Origin: Rusavskia elegans
Lineage: Eukaryota > Ascomycota > Lecanoromycetes > Teloschistales > Teloschistaceae
Length of the DNA: 64,000 bases
Assembly: GCA_011316305.1 (NCBI GenBank)
Contig: SAUG01000082.1
Span: forward strand, 355,411 to 419,410
Reading direction: 5' to 3'
In this document: positions 33,663-46,700 of the stretch, one piece after another
Position numbering within the stretch: the stretch's first letter is position 1
Layout: each line of letters opens with the position of its first letter
Notes under the pieces: model-generated
The model's database searches: none
The model's input: only the letters and a program-made list of their open reading frames with translations
What the model was told of the DNA's origin: nothing
Program-made: the position numbers and the translations under genes

Positions 33663-35839
33663 TAATTCATTTTATAGTATTTTTTTAAATTTTCATTAGA
33701 TAATTTAAATATTTTTAGAATAATTTTTTAGTTTCTAGATATTTCTTTATCTAAACGTTTTTTCTATTTAACTATAAATTTATTAGTATAATTTCCTTTA
33801 TATATTATTCTTTCGATTTTATATTTTTTTTTCTAGTAATATTAATATTTTACTAGTAATATCTAAATAGATACTTTTTAAAAAAATCCTATATAGAATT
33901 TTAGACAAATTTCTATAATCGAAAATTTTAGCGACACTATCGTATTTTTAATACTTTCTATTTAAAAGATCTTTATATATAGTCTATCTAGTTTTCTATT
34001 AGTTAGATTTTTCATTAATAAAAGTATCCTATTTTCTATTTTAATATTAAACTATCTTCTAGATTTATCTATTTTTTTTTTACTATTTCTTTTACTTTCT
34101 AGATTCGTACTTTTATTTTATTCTAGTTATTTTTTATTTTATTTACGAATATCTAAATAGCCCGATTTTTTATATTTAATACGGTTTTTTAGTTTATTAA
34201 TCTATCGTATAATAGTTTATTTAGTATAGTTTGGATATCTCCATTATATAACGAGTTAATTACTATCTATACCAACGGTTAGTAGAAATTCGATCTAGTT
34301 TTTCTCTTTTTTTAAATAATAAATTTCTTAAATAAGTTTTTAATATTTAATTTATTCTTTCCGTTTAGCTATCCGTCTAGAAATAAAACGATATTAATAT
34401 TATCTATTCTATCTCTTGTATTTAATTGTAATATTTTATAAATTTTAAAATAAAAAGTTTATCTTTATCTAATATGATTTTTCAAAAGTTACTATTTCTA
34501 TAGAATCCTATTTTTAATAGTAGAAATACTAGTTATTTTACTATTATGACATTTTTATATTCAAAAAATAATACGTATTTCGTAAAACTATTTACTATTA
34601 GTATAGTTATAATATATATAATTTATATCGATATATCGACGAATTCCGAGAAATCTATTATAAAATCCATTATATTCTATTAATAGAGTCGATCCGGTAT
34701 TTACGTTAGTTATAGTTTCCAGACCGGTTTCTATAAACTTTTTTTTACTATTATATAATCCGGATAAATTTTTATATATTTTTCGATATATTTTTTAAAA
34801 ATTAATATATTCGTTTTTTATTAAATTCTTTTTAATATTTTAGTCATTTTTTAATATTCAATTATTTTAAAATTATTTATTTATCTATTAGTATTATTAA
34901 TATTTTCGGAAGCTTTTTTTTTTCTAGAATTTTTTCGTTTCTTTTTAATAGAAATCTATTTATTTTCTCTACTACTTTATAGTCTGTCTTACTATTTAGT
35001 ATATTTGTAATAATATTATCTATATTTTTTATATATCGTATTTCGAAATTATAATAGATTTTTTTATTTAACCATTTTATTTATTTCTATTTAAAATCTT
35101 CATTTATTAAAAAGGATAGTTGATTTTTATAATTAATATAAACTATTACTTGATTTAATATTCCTTTAATAAAAATTTTCTAGTATATAAAATTGACTAT
35201 AATTACTAGTATATCTTTATCTATTTATATATAGTTAATTTCTATAGATATTAGATTTTTTAAATAATATTTTAAAGATTTTTCTTTCTAAACTATATAT
35301 TATTCTAACGTTTAATCTAAAACGTCAGTATAAACTATTATTTTTCTATTTAAATTGAAAATTTCGAAAATATTTTTATTTACGAAATTTTACTTAAGCT
35401 TTTTAAATATATTATTTTCGATTATTTTTTATAAAAAAAGTATATTTTCTCCGTAATAAATCTATTAAAGAGATTATTTTTTTTATATATCTTTCTATTA
35501 TATTTCAGTAGAATTCTATAGATTCAAAAAAACTTTAGATATCTTTTTTATTTTTAGATACCAAATGTTTTTTAATTATCTAAAATTTATTTATTTCTGC
35601 TTTAATACTTTCTGGTTTTATTATAAAATCTAAAAAGATTATCTCTTTTTTAAAAGATTCTATATTTTTTTCTTTTACTTTTAAATAATATTTTTAAAGA
35701 CTTTATAGTATTTTAACTATCAATTTTTCAAAATTTTTTTAAATTTCTAAAAACATTAGTATATTATCTATATATATCAATAAAAATGTTTTTAAATTGC
35801 TATATAATATATTGTTTACTATATACTATAACGTTATAG
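33663..35839 (-). mobile_element. Ty3/gypsy retrotransposon pol fragment
   Basis: Read on the minus strand through its stops, this stretch keeps Ty3/gypsy reverse-transcriptase landmarks. Near 35800-35750 is YIDNILMF, the RIP-altered form of the catalytic YIDDIL box. Near 35650-35600 is FLDFIIKPESIK, matching 'FLGFxxxPxGI'. Near 35560-35490 is SFFESIEFY..IIERYIK, matching 'SFLGFxNFYRRFIxxYSK'. These occur in the right order and spacing. RNase H and integrase would lie at lower coordinates but are too mutated to call. The fragment is interrupted at 35839 by an LTR element and its sequence resumes at 39197. Confidence 0.7.
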
Positions 35840-38800
35840 TATTACGTCCACGACTCTATAGAGGCACGCTGGAAAATTAGCCAGGCAAGCGAGTCTAATA
35901 ATCTATAGCCGCCTATAGCCGCTATAGCCGACCTTTATAATAAAAGCTTTTAGCGGATAGTTATCTATCGATACTATCGACTATTTTTACTCTATATATC
36001 GCTTCTTATTCCTATTAAATAGCTTTTTTTATTAATTATTAATATAAATATTAAATACGTTTCTACTATTCTTTTTTTAATTATTTCTATAATATAGATA
36101 TTTGATAATATTATAATTATATTTTCGCGGCTATACGGGATTAATTATAATAATCTATATTAAAACTTCTTTACTATTTAGTAGCTCGGACTACGCCTAT
36201 AGTTATAATAAAACTCGAACGTAACGCTTTATAATATATAGAGACGTTAAGTTTTAATAATTTATTATATTAGTTTTATTACCCCGCTCTATAGATCGAA
36301 GTAATACTATTAAAGCGGTAACGCCTAATATCTATAAAAGAAATAAAAGATCTTTAAAACTTTAGTTTATCTAGATAAATATCTACTTCGTATTATATAT
36401 ATAGCAATTTCTAAATAAAATAATTAAAGTTCAATTTATAATATTATATCTGGAAAAAATAGCTTTTAATTAGATATAGCTCTATATAAAAAACTATTCT
36501 TTTAATCTAGAAAGTTAAAAAGAAAATAAAATATTATAGATTTTCTAAATTTTTAATAATCTAATTATAGTTATAAAAGAAACTTTCGGAAATAATAATA
36601 AAAATAAGATAATAGAAAAAATATTAATAGTTCTAAAATAGTAGAAGTTAATAGCTATCTATACTATTTAGTTTAGAATATTAGTTTTATAAAATAGATT
36701 AGAAGGACTTAATTCTAAAAGTCTATCTTTATAAAGATTTCTATATAAAGTTTAAAGAAGCTATAGTAGTAATTAAAAAACTAGATTCGCTAATATCCTT
36801 TATTAAACTAGAAACCAAAATTAATACTAGATAATATGAAATATATTTAAATAAATAGATATTTTATAAAATAGGACCTACTAAGAAATAATCTAAAGAA
36901 AATCTAATAGAATTTAATATTACCGAAATTAAAAAATTAAAAACTAAAGCTTATTATTTATACGGAAAGATAGGATATTTTAAAAAAAATTATCTAGCTA
37001 AAAAGATAATAGAAATAACCGAATACTAGTTTAAAATAATAGAGAAACTATTTAAAAAAAAAGCTAGAAAATATATAACTAAAAGTTAGATAGTCTGCTA
37101 TAATAATAATTACCTTATCTATTTAAAAGATAAAGAAAGATCCGGATAGTACTTTATAGAATCTAGAAAAATAAAAAAAAGGCTAATAATAGAATTTAAA
37201 CCGTATAAAACCGAAAAACCTTTTATAATAGTATTCAAAGTTAAAACTAGAAGTTATAAAATAATAGCTTTTATAAATAAAGAAAATAAAAATAAAATTA
37301 TAAAAAAATTATATAACTAGATTAAAGAATATATTTAAATACGTCTATTATAGACTAATAGAATTATAGAAGTTAAAATAAAAATATAAAATAGATTTAT
37401 TAGAATTTTAAATTTTATAGTAATCGAAAGCTTTAGATAATATATTATTTTTAGAAAAAAATAGAAAGAATTAATTTCTAGAATACCGGTATAAAAAGAT
37501 ATAATTAGAAAAAAGATAGAACTATAAATAGTATATTTCCTTATATATAAAAATCTTCTATATAAAAAATTAGATATTATATTAAATATAAATTATAAAT
37601 AAATTAAGGAAATTAATACTTTTTTTAAAAAAAGGGACGAAATATAGAAAATAAAAATTAAGAAAAAATATTACTTTTTTCTTTTATAACTGGTACTAAA
37701 ATATAATAAAATCTAGAAAATAATCTAGAAACTTTAGATAGAAGATATTTAAAAAATCTATAAAAATATTATTAAAAAAAAAGAAAAAACTGAATATAAT
37801 TCTATGTATAAACTAGAAAAATAGCTAAGAGTAGAAGTACTAGACTCTATATAAAATATAGAACTAAATAATAAATAGTTTCTAATCTTTTTATTATAGA
37901 ATAAAATAGTCGTTAAAGAATAAAAATTAGCGGAAATATTAGAAAATCTAGATATAATTTATAATATTAATATTTAAATTAGTATAAATAAAATATAATA
38001 TAAAGAAATCTTTAACTGGATATTTTTTTATATATTTATTAAATCCGGAAGCTAAAAAGAATCGAATTTTTTTAGAAACCGATTTAAATTAATAGATTTA
38101 AAACTAGAAATAGATTTAATAGTTATCTTTTACGCGGCTAGTATAAAAACTATAGAGAAAAAGAATATAACTAAATCATTAAATATATTAATACGAGATA
38201 ATACGCGCTATTTCTAAATTATAAAATTATTTTTATATTTATCTAAAGCGCGATACTAAATAATAAAATATTTTTATTTTTTTAAAAAATCGACAGAAAT
38301 CCGATTTCTATATTAGATATTAATTATAAATTTCCTTTTTAGAATTTAGAAAGGATATAATATAATAATATACTTTAGTATATTTATTAAAAATAGCTCT
38401 AATATTAGACCGAAGTTTGTTTTTTTTATTTTAAAAACGTTTCTCTATAGATATTAGTAGTCGAAAAGAAATTAAAAACGAATCGAATAATATAGGTAGT
38501 ATTAGAAGTTAAGAGATCGTATAATTTCTAGGCCTTAATATATTTATTATAGATATTACTATCTACTTTAACTTTATATCCTTTTAAAAAATTATAAATA
38601 TAATAACTATAAAAAAAAGTATGACAATATCCTTCGACTAAATTCGATAGAAAGATTTTAAATAATTACTTCTTCGAAAATATATAATAAAAATATTAAA
38701 AAAAAAGAAAAAAAAATATTTAGGCTTTAAAAACCCCGCGTATAGAAAAGCTAGGCAGGAAACGATATAAAAGAAACTATATTATATCTATAACTTTATA

Positions 38801-39191
38801 GAAATATATTAAAGAATTAGTTAAATAAATAAAACTAATTATCTATAGCCGTTTATAGCCGCTATAGCCGACTTTTATAATAGAAACTTTTAGCGGATAA
38901 TTATCTATCGGTATAATCGGCTATTTTTATTATATATATTACTTTCTATTTTTATTAAATAGCTTTTTTTATTAGTCGTTAATATAATTATTAAATTTAT
39001 TTCTACTATTTTTTTTAATTATTTCCGTAATATTAGAATTTTTTTTATTATTATAACTATACTTTCGCGAGTATATAGAATTAGTTATAATAACTTATAC
39101 TAGAGCTCTATTACTATTTAGTAACTCGGACTATATCTACGGCTATAGTTAAACTCGAACGTAACGCCTTTTAACGTACAAGGACGTTATA
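35840..39191 (+). mobile_element. LTR retrotransposon copy D of the 412-bp LTR family
   Basis: LTRs are 35840-36251 and 38780-39191 (412 bp each), bordered by the 5-bp duplication TATAG (35835-35839 and 39192-39196). LTR ends are mutated TGTTACGTCC..GGACGTTACA. The internal region of about 2.5 kb carries a degraded zinc-knuckle segment at 36950-36999 (original pattern C-x2-C-x4-H-x4-C, read around GKIG-FKKN), placing a gag-like gene on the plus strand. Further on, around 37200-37290, a region resembles a retroviral-type protease. I see no reverse-transcriptase box and the internal region is too short for a full pol, so the family may be non-autonomous. It was inserted in a Ty3/gypsy pol. Confidence 0.85.
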
Positions 39192-39474
39192 TATAGATAC
39201 GTTAATTAATTTAAAAAATATTACTAGATCTTCGAATAAATCGTATTATAGAAGCGATGGTATTTCTAGAATAGTACGCGATTGTAGACCAGACAAAAGA
39301 TATATTATAAACCTAATTTATATTCCAGGAATACTAGAATATTGTCCAGTAATATAGAAAAGAAAAAAGTAGAAAAGAATCGAAATCCGATACGCTAGCG
39401 ACGCGGTAGCGACTAGGCGACGAGCTTCGTTTCTAAACGTTCTAATTATATTTCTAGGATCTATATATTATATT
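39192..39474 (-). mobile_element. Probable continuation of the split Ty3/gypsy fragment
   Basis: This begins with the TSD copy TATAG and continues the sequence interrupted at 35839. By position it should be pol sequence upstream of the catalytic box, but mutation prevents recognition of motifs. It ends at the target-site duplication of the hAT-like element (39467-39474). Confidence 0.45.
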
Positions 39475-40671
39475 TAGACTGGCTGTCGGATCGGATTTCG
39501 AAGCTAGATTAACTAATCCGATTCGATTTAAATCGAATTATAATTAAATTTAACCCGATTTAAATTGGATCGGATTTTTCTATAATTCGATCCGATTTAA
39601 ACTCGGATCGGAATCGGGTACCCGGATTCGATTTATTAAAATACTAAATTTATATATAAAAGTAAAATCCTAGTATTAAAGTATAATTTGTTTTCTATAT
39701 TATATTATCTATTAATTTCTATTTCTTTCTAATAATATACTATAGAGATATAGTAATAACTCGAAGAAATAGAATCGAAAAAAATAAAAATAAAAATAAA
39801 AAGAAATTTTATAATATTATAGTACCGGTAATATTCTAAAGTATTTTATTTTAAATAATCTAGTTAATATTCTATCGAAAAAAACGTAAATAGAAATCTA
39901 ATATTATCTTTTTTTAAAAAATCTATAGATACTAGAAGAGCTTCGAACTTTTTATTTCTAAAATATCTTTCGCTAGATTATATCGCGAAATTTTTATCGA
40001 CGTCGCTACCGTATATATAAATAGGGAAATCGATAGAAAATAAAATATAGTATATGTAATTCTATAAAATATAATAAAAGAATATATAATAATTTTTCTA
40101 ATAAATATATATATTATATAATTATATTATAATATATATTCTATTATATTTATTTTTTATAAAATATTAACTTTCTAAAATCTATACTAAACGTATTACT
40201 ATTTAGTAGAAATATATTTAGTTTATTAAAAAGCTAATATAAAATCTAGAAATATAGCCTGAAATATAATAATAGCTAATTAATAATAAATTTTAAAAAA
40301 TTAAAAATTCTAGAAAAAAATTTTATATCTATAAAATTATTTAAGAAATTATAATATTATTTATATAATATCGGTATTTAAACTAACTTTTATAGAAAAC
40401 TATTATATAAACTAGTATCAAATAGAATATACTACTATTTTATATTATCTATAATTATTTATATATTTAACTATTAGATATAATTATTAATTAGATTAGA
40501 TTAGATTTTTAGATCGGGTTTTTATATTAAAATCTATAATCCGACCTAAAAGTCGGATTAGAATCTATAACCCGATTTAATCGTTTAATAGATCGAACTC
40601 GAATTAGATTACTAAAAACGGATCAGATATCCGATAATTCGATAGAAATCCGACCCGAACCGGCTAGTCTA
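39475..40671. mobile_element. hAT-like non-autonomous element, 1.2 kb
   Basis: The element starts TAGACTGGCTGTCGGATCGG and ends CGACCCGAACCGGCTAGTCTA, with the 8-bp duplication ATTATATT on both sides (39467-39474, 40672-40679), intact. Both ends carry subterminal arrays of GATCGGATT/CCGACC-like words. The middle is A+T-rich without an open frame. The copy at 52670-53871 is its inverted homologue, with the same end order and nearly the same length. Confidence 0.85.
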
Positions 40672-40785
40672 ATTATATTTAACGTTTATAATTACTTCTT
40701 TTTAATAATATCGTTTCTAGTAGAATATTATATCCATCTATATATTTATAGTAATCTTTAATCAAATTCGCTTATTATATAGTTA

Positions 40786-43700
40786 TATAGAATTCCAAAT
40801 TGATTTACTATAACTACGGAAAAGTAAGGTATTTATATATATAAATATTTTCACGCTAGATTTATACCCGCTGTTACGTCCACGATTCTACAGAGACACG
40901 CTAAAAGATTAGCCAAGTAAACGAGTCTAATTATCTATAGCCGTCTATAGCCGCTATAGTCGATCTTTATAATAGAATCTTTTAGCGGACGATTACCTAT
41001 CGGAACTATCGGCTACTTTTACTATATATATCGCTCTATATTTCTATTAGATAGCTTTTTTTATTTTCTACTAATATGATTATTAGATATATCTCTATTA
41101 TTCTTTTTTTAACTATTTATATAATATAATACTTTATAATATCGTAACGATATTTTTATAGCTATACGGGATTAGTTATAATAATATATACTAGGATTTT
41201 CTTACTATTTAGTAGTTCGGACTACGCCTATAACTATAGCTAGATTTAAATATAACGCCCTTTAATATATAGGGACGTTATACTTTAATAATTTACTATA
41301 TCGGTTTTCTTACCCCGTTTTATAAATCGAAGCGATACTATTAAAGCGGTAATATCTAATATCTATAAAAAAAATAGAAGATTTTTAAAACCTTAGTTTA
41401 TTTAAATAAATATTTATTTCGTATTATATATAAACCAGTTTCCGAATAAAGTAATTAAAATTCTATTTATTATATTATATATAGAAAAGGCAGCCTTTAA
41501 TTAGATATAGCCCTATATAAAAGACTACTTTAATAATACGGAAAATTAAAAGAAAAATAAAATATTATAGATTTTCTATACCTTCGGTAATTTAATTATA
41601 GCTATAAAAAAAGGCTTTAGAAATAATAATAAGGATAGAGTAATAGAAAGGAAACTAATAGTTCTAAAATAGTAGAGGTCGGTAGCTATTTATATTATTT
41701 AGTTTAGAAAATTAGTTTATAAAACGGACTAGAAAGATTTAGTTCTAAAAGTTTACTTCTATAAATAATTCTATATAAAAGTTAAAGAAGCTATAGTAGT
41801 AATCGAAGAACTAGATTTACTAGCTTCTTTTATTAAACTAGCGACCAGAATTAATACTAGGTAGTATAAAATTTTTATAGATAAATAAATAATTAATAAA
41901 ATAGAATCCGCTAAAAAATAGCCTAAAGGAAATCTAATAGAACTTAATACTATTAAAACTAAAAAATCGCGGATTAAAGTTTATTACTTATATAAAAAAA
42001 CGGAATACCTTAAAAAAAATTATCTAATTAAAAAAGTAATAAAAGTAATTAAATATTAGTTTAAAGTAATAAAAAAATTATCTAAAATAAAAGTTAGAAA
42101 ATATTTAACTAAAAGTTGGATAGCCTGCTATAATAATAACTACCCTATCTACCTATTATTTAAAAAAGGGATAGGATAATACCCTATAGAATCGAAAAGA
42201 ATAAAAAAGAGGCTAATATTAGAATTTAAACCGTATAAAACCGAGAAACCTTTAGTAGTAGTATTTAAAGTTAAAACTAGAAGTTATAAAATAATAGCTT
42301 TTATAAATAGAGAGAAAAAAGTAAAATTATAAAAGAATTATATAATTAGATTAAAGGATATATCTAAACGCGCCCGTAGTAGAATAATAGAATTATAGAT
42401 ATTAAAATTAAAATAAAAAATAGATTTATTAGAGTTTTAAACTTTATAATAATTCCAAGTTATAAATAGTATATTATATTAGGAAATAAATAAAAAGAAT
42501 TAATTTCTAGAATACTAGTATAAAAAAATATAGTCGGACGAAAGATAGAATTTTAAATAGTATATCTTTTTATATATAAATATCTTTTATATAGAGAATT
42601 AGATATTATATTATATACGAATTATAAATAAATTTAAAAAATTAATACTTTTTTTAAAAAAGGAAGCGAAGTATAGAAAATAAAAATCTAGAAAAAATAT
42701 TACTATTTATTTTTATAACTAGTTTTAAAATATAATATAACTTAGAAAATAGTCTAAGAACTCTAGATAAAAGATATTAAGAAAATCTATAAAATTATTA
42801 TTAAAGAAATAAAAAGAACTAAATATAACTCTACGCCCGAACTAGAAAAATAGCTAGAAGAAAAAACTTTAAACTCTATACTAAACGTATAATTAAAAGA
42901 TAAATAGTTTCTAACCTTATTATTATAGGATAAAATAGTCGCTAAAAAATAGAAATTAGTAGAAAATTCGGAAAACCCGGATATAATTTATAATATTAAT
43001 ACCAAATTTAGACTAGATAGGATAAATTATAATAGAATCTTTAACTAGATATTCTTTTATACGCGTACTAAATCTAGAGGTTAAAAGAGATCGAATTCCT
43101 TTAAAAACTAATCTAAATCGATAGAATCGAAACCAGAAATTAATTTATCGGATACCTTTTACGCGGCTAGTATAAAATCTATAAAGAAATAAAACGTAAT
43201 AGAATTATTAAATTCGTTAAAATAAAATAATACGCGCTATTTCTAAACGATAAAATTATTTTCCCAACTATTTAAAGCGCGGTAATAAGTAATAAAATAC
43301 TTTATTTTTCTAAAAAATCGGCGGAAATCCGATTTCTAAATAAAGCGTTTATTACGAATTTCCTTTTTAGAATCTAGAAAAGACTCGATATAATAACGCG
43401 CTTTAGTATACTTATTAAAAATATTCCTAATATTAGATCGAAGCTTATTCTTTTTATCTTTAAGACGCTTCCCTATAGATATTAGTATAGAAAAGCTAGA
43501 AAAAGCAGATTAGATTTATAAATAATATTAGAAAGTAAGAAATTATAAGATTTTTAGACCCGAGTATATTTACTATAAATATTACTATCTACTTTATTCT
43601 TATATTCTTTTAAAGGATTACAGATATAAGAATTATAAAAAAAAGGTATAATTATACCTTTTAACTAAATTCGACGAAAAGATTTTAAATAATTACTTTT

Positions 43701-46700
43701 TCGGGAATATATAATAAAAATATTAAAGAAAAAAAAAAAAAAAGGAAAAAAAATAGTTAGATTTTAAAAACTCTATATATAGAAAGGCTAGGCAGGAAAT
43801 AATATAAAGGAAACTATATTATATCTATAATTCTATAGAACTTTACTAGAAAATTTACTAGATAAACGAGTTTAATTATCTATAGCCGCCTATAGCCGCT
43901 ATAGCCGACTTTTATAATAGAAACTTTTAGCGGACGGCTATCTATCGGTACTATCTGCTATTTTTACTATATATATTATTTTTTATTTCTATTAAATAGC
44001 TTCTTTTATTAGTTATTAATATAATTATTAAAATATTTTCTACTATTTGTTTTTTTAATTACCTATATAATATAGACGCTTTATAATATTAAAATCGTAC
44101 CTTCGCGGCTACGCGGGATTAGTTATAAAAATCTATACTAGGATTCCGTTACTATTTAGTAGTTCGGACTACGCCTACGGCTGTAGCTAGGCTCGAATAT
44201 AACGCCTATTGACGTATAGAGACGTTATACCCGCTTCTATACCTATTTTTATAATTTTCGACCGGATTAGTTAGTATCTAAATTTATATATAATTATATA
44301 ATCCAAATATATATTTTATAACCTTTTAAACTATTTATATAATTTAGAACTCTAACTACTATACTTTCCCCTTTCTAAATAAAATATAGGGGGGAAATAA
44401 ATATTTTTTTAAAACTAAATAGTAATAGATTTAAATTTATAATTAATAATAATAAATAAAGTAAAGCGAGGAATAAAAATTTACTTTCGTACGATTTATA
44501 TAGAAGTAAATAAATATATTAACGAGAACTTACTATCGACTACTATAAATTCGAACTTTATAATTCTCGAAGTTTTTTCTTTAATATTATCGATTATCTA
44601 CTCTATTAATAGTATTAATAACTATTATAGTATATCGTACCTAATCCGGCGGCGGCTAGAATTATTATAAAGTCCTTATATAATAATTAATACCGAATTA
44701 AAAAAGTAATAATAATTATTTAAAGCAATAAATACTATTTTTATATAGTATCGGAAACCGTAAATTAGGCGTATTTAATAGAAGTATCGTTTATATTAGT
44801 AATTCTATTAATTTATTTTAGGAAGCGTTACTTTTCTAAATAATTTCCGGTACTAAAATATCGAGATTTATATAGGATTTTTCGGCGAGTTTAATATCCT
44901 TTTTATATAAATAAGTTATTTCTAAAAATCGCTTCCCTTTAAATAATTAACCTTTATCTAGCTATATAGGACTTAAATAAATAAATTTTATAATCTTTTT
45001 AATAGCGATATTTCCCGTCCCTTTATATACTATATAAATATATAATAGAAGTCCGGAGGTATATATATTAACTATTTATAGAAATACCGTTAAAAAAAAT
45101 ATCCGTACTTTTCTATATATAGATTATAGTTTATAGTCGGTATAGGGCTTTCGTTATAGATATAGATTCTATAATCTTCAAGAAAATAAACAGGTATAAA
45201 AGCTAGAAGCTATATAGATAATAATTTTCTACCGTTTTCTTCTATTCCGCTATAGCTACGTCGATTATTATTAAAGTAAATTATAGACTATAACGTTTTT
45301 CCGCCCGATTCTCTATAAAATAATAGGAGCTTTAGTTTCCTAGCTTTATTTTTCTAGCCTACTATTAATGATTTTAATAGAGCTAGATATAAAAATAAAC
45401 TTTCTATAATTTAAGCCGATATCTCGTTAATAAATATAGTTAAAAGAAAAAGGGCTAGTAGTTATTTATTAGTTAGATTTCTATTATATATATTAAAAAC
45501 TATAAATTCGTTTAACTATATATCTTTATCGGATATTAATTATATATAATTAGAATTTTAATTCGGCTTTATATCTTTTTAGAAATTATTTTCTATTTCT
45601 TCTATATTTTTGGACCTAGAAAATATACTATTTTTACCGGCTATTTTTATTATATAACGCTTCAGTTATACTCTAGAGATATAATATATAGTAGTTCAAC
45701 GTTAAATAGAACGGCTCTAAAATAAAAAGGAATATCAATATACTAATCTCGATTTTATTAATAAAAATTATTCTAGTTTTTATTAAATACTTCAATTTCT
45801 TCGGAGGTAGTAAATATATTAAAATAGAAAAGTAGTAGATAGTTATTTAGACTTCGGTATAACTATAATTAAAGTATAATAGTTATATTATAAAGGGCGG
45901 CCCTATTATATTTTAGCTTTATACTAGAATATAGAAGGTCTAATTTACTAAATATTTAATTTTAATTTTTCCGGTTTATTAAATATATATTATATATATT
46001 TTAGGATAAAGAACTATATCTAAAATTACTATTAAATCTTTATTAAATAAAATTTTATAAACTAGTAAAAAGCTCCGCTTTTAGTATTACTCTAGTATTA
46101 TTTATATCTTTTTTTATTCTTTATTCCATAGGAAATTAACGAGGATAACTTTTTCTTAAAATAAATAAAAAATAAAGACGTCGTATCTAATTTAAAAATA
46201 AAGTATAGTTTAGAATATATAAATATATAAAATAATAAATAAAATTAAAAATCTAATTAAATTTTTTCTTTTCCAGAAATTTATACTTTATTATTATTTT
46301 CTTTATATAAATTATTTTTAGATATAAATCTAAATTTAGATAAATAAATATTATCTAGATTTTCCGCTAGTTTTAATTTATAAAGTTTTTTTTATTTATA
46401 CTTTTTATTTAGCGGAGGCTATTTTATAATAACTTTTTTTAATCTTCTATACCTATAAGGTATTTTCTATCTAATTGTAATATCTTTTTCTATAAAATAT
46501 TTTTTTATATAATTTCTACTAATTAGATATTTATTTTTAGATTTATTAGAAAATTTTAGAATATAAATATATAAGATTTTAGTTTATATAACCTTATATA
46601 GACTATACTAGTTAACTTTAAACTTTTAAAATTATTTAGTCCTAATTAAAACTATATCTCCTTTAATAAAAATATTATCTTTTATTTTTATATTCTATAC

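Noticed and set aside
35840..39191. Copia classification of the compact LTR family
   Set aside because: No pol motif is visible, so neither Copia nor Gypsy can be assigned; only the gag-like knuckle is seen.
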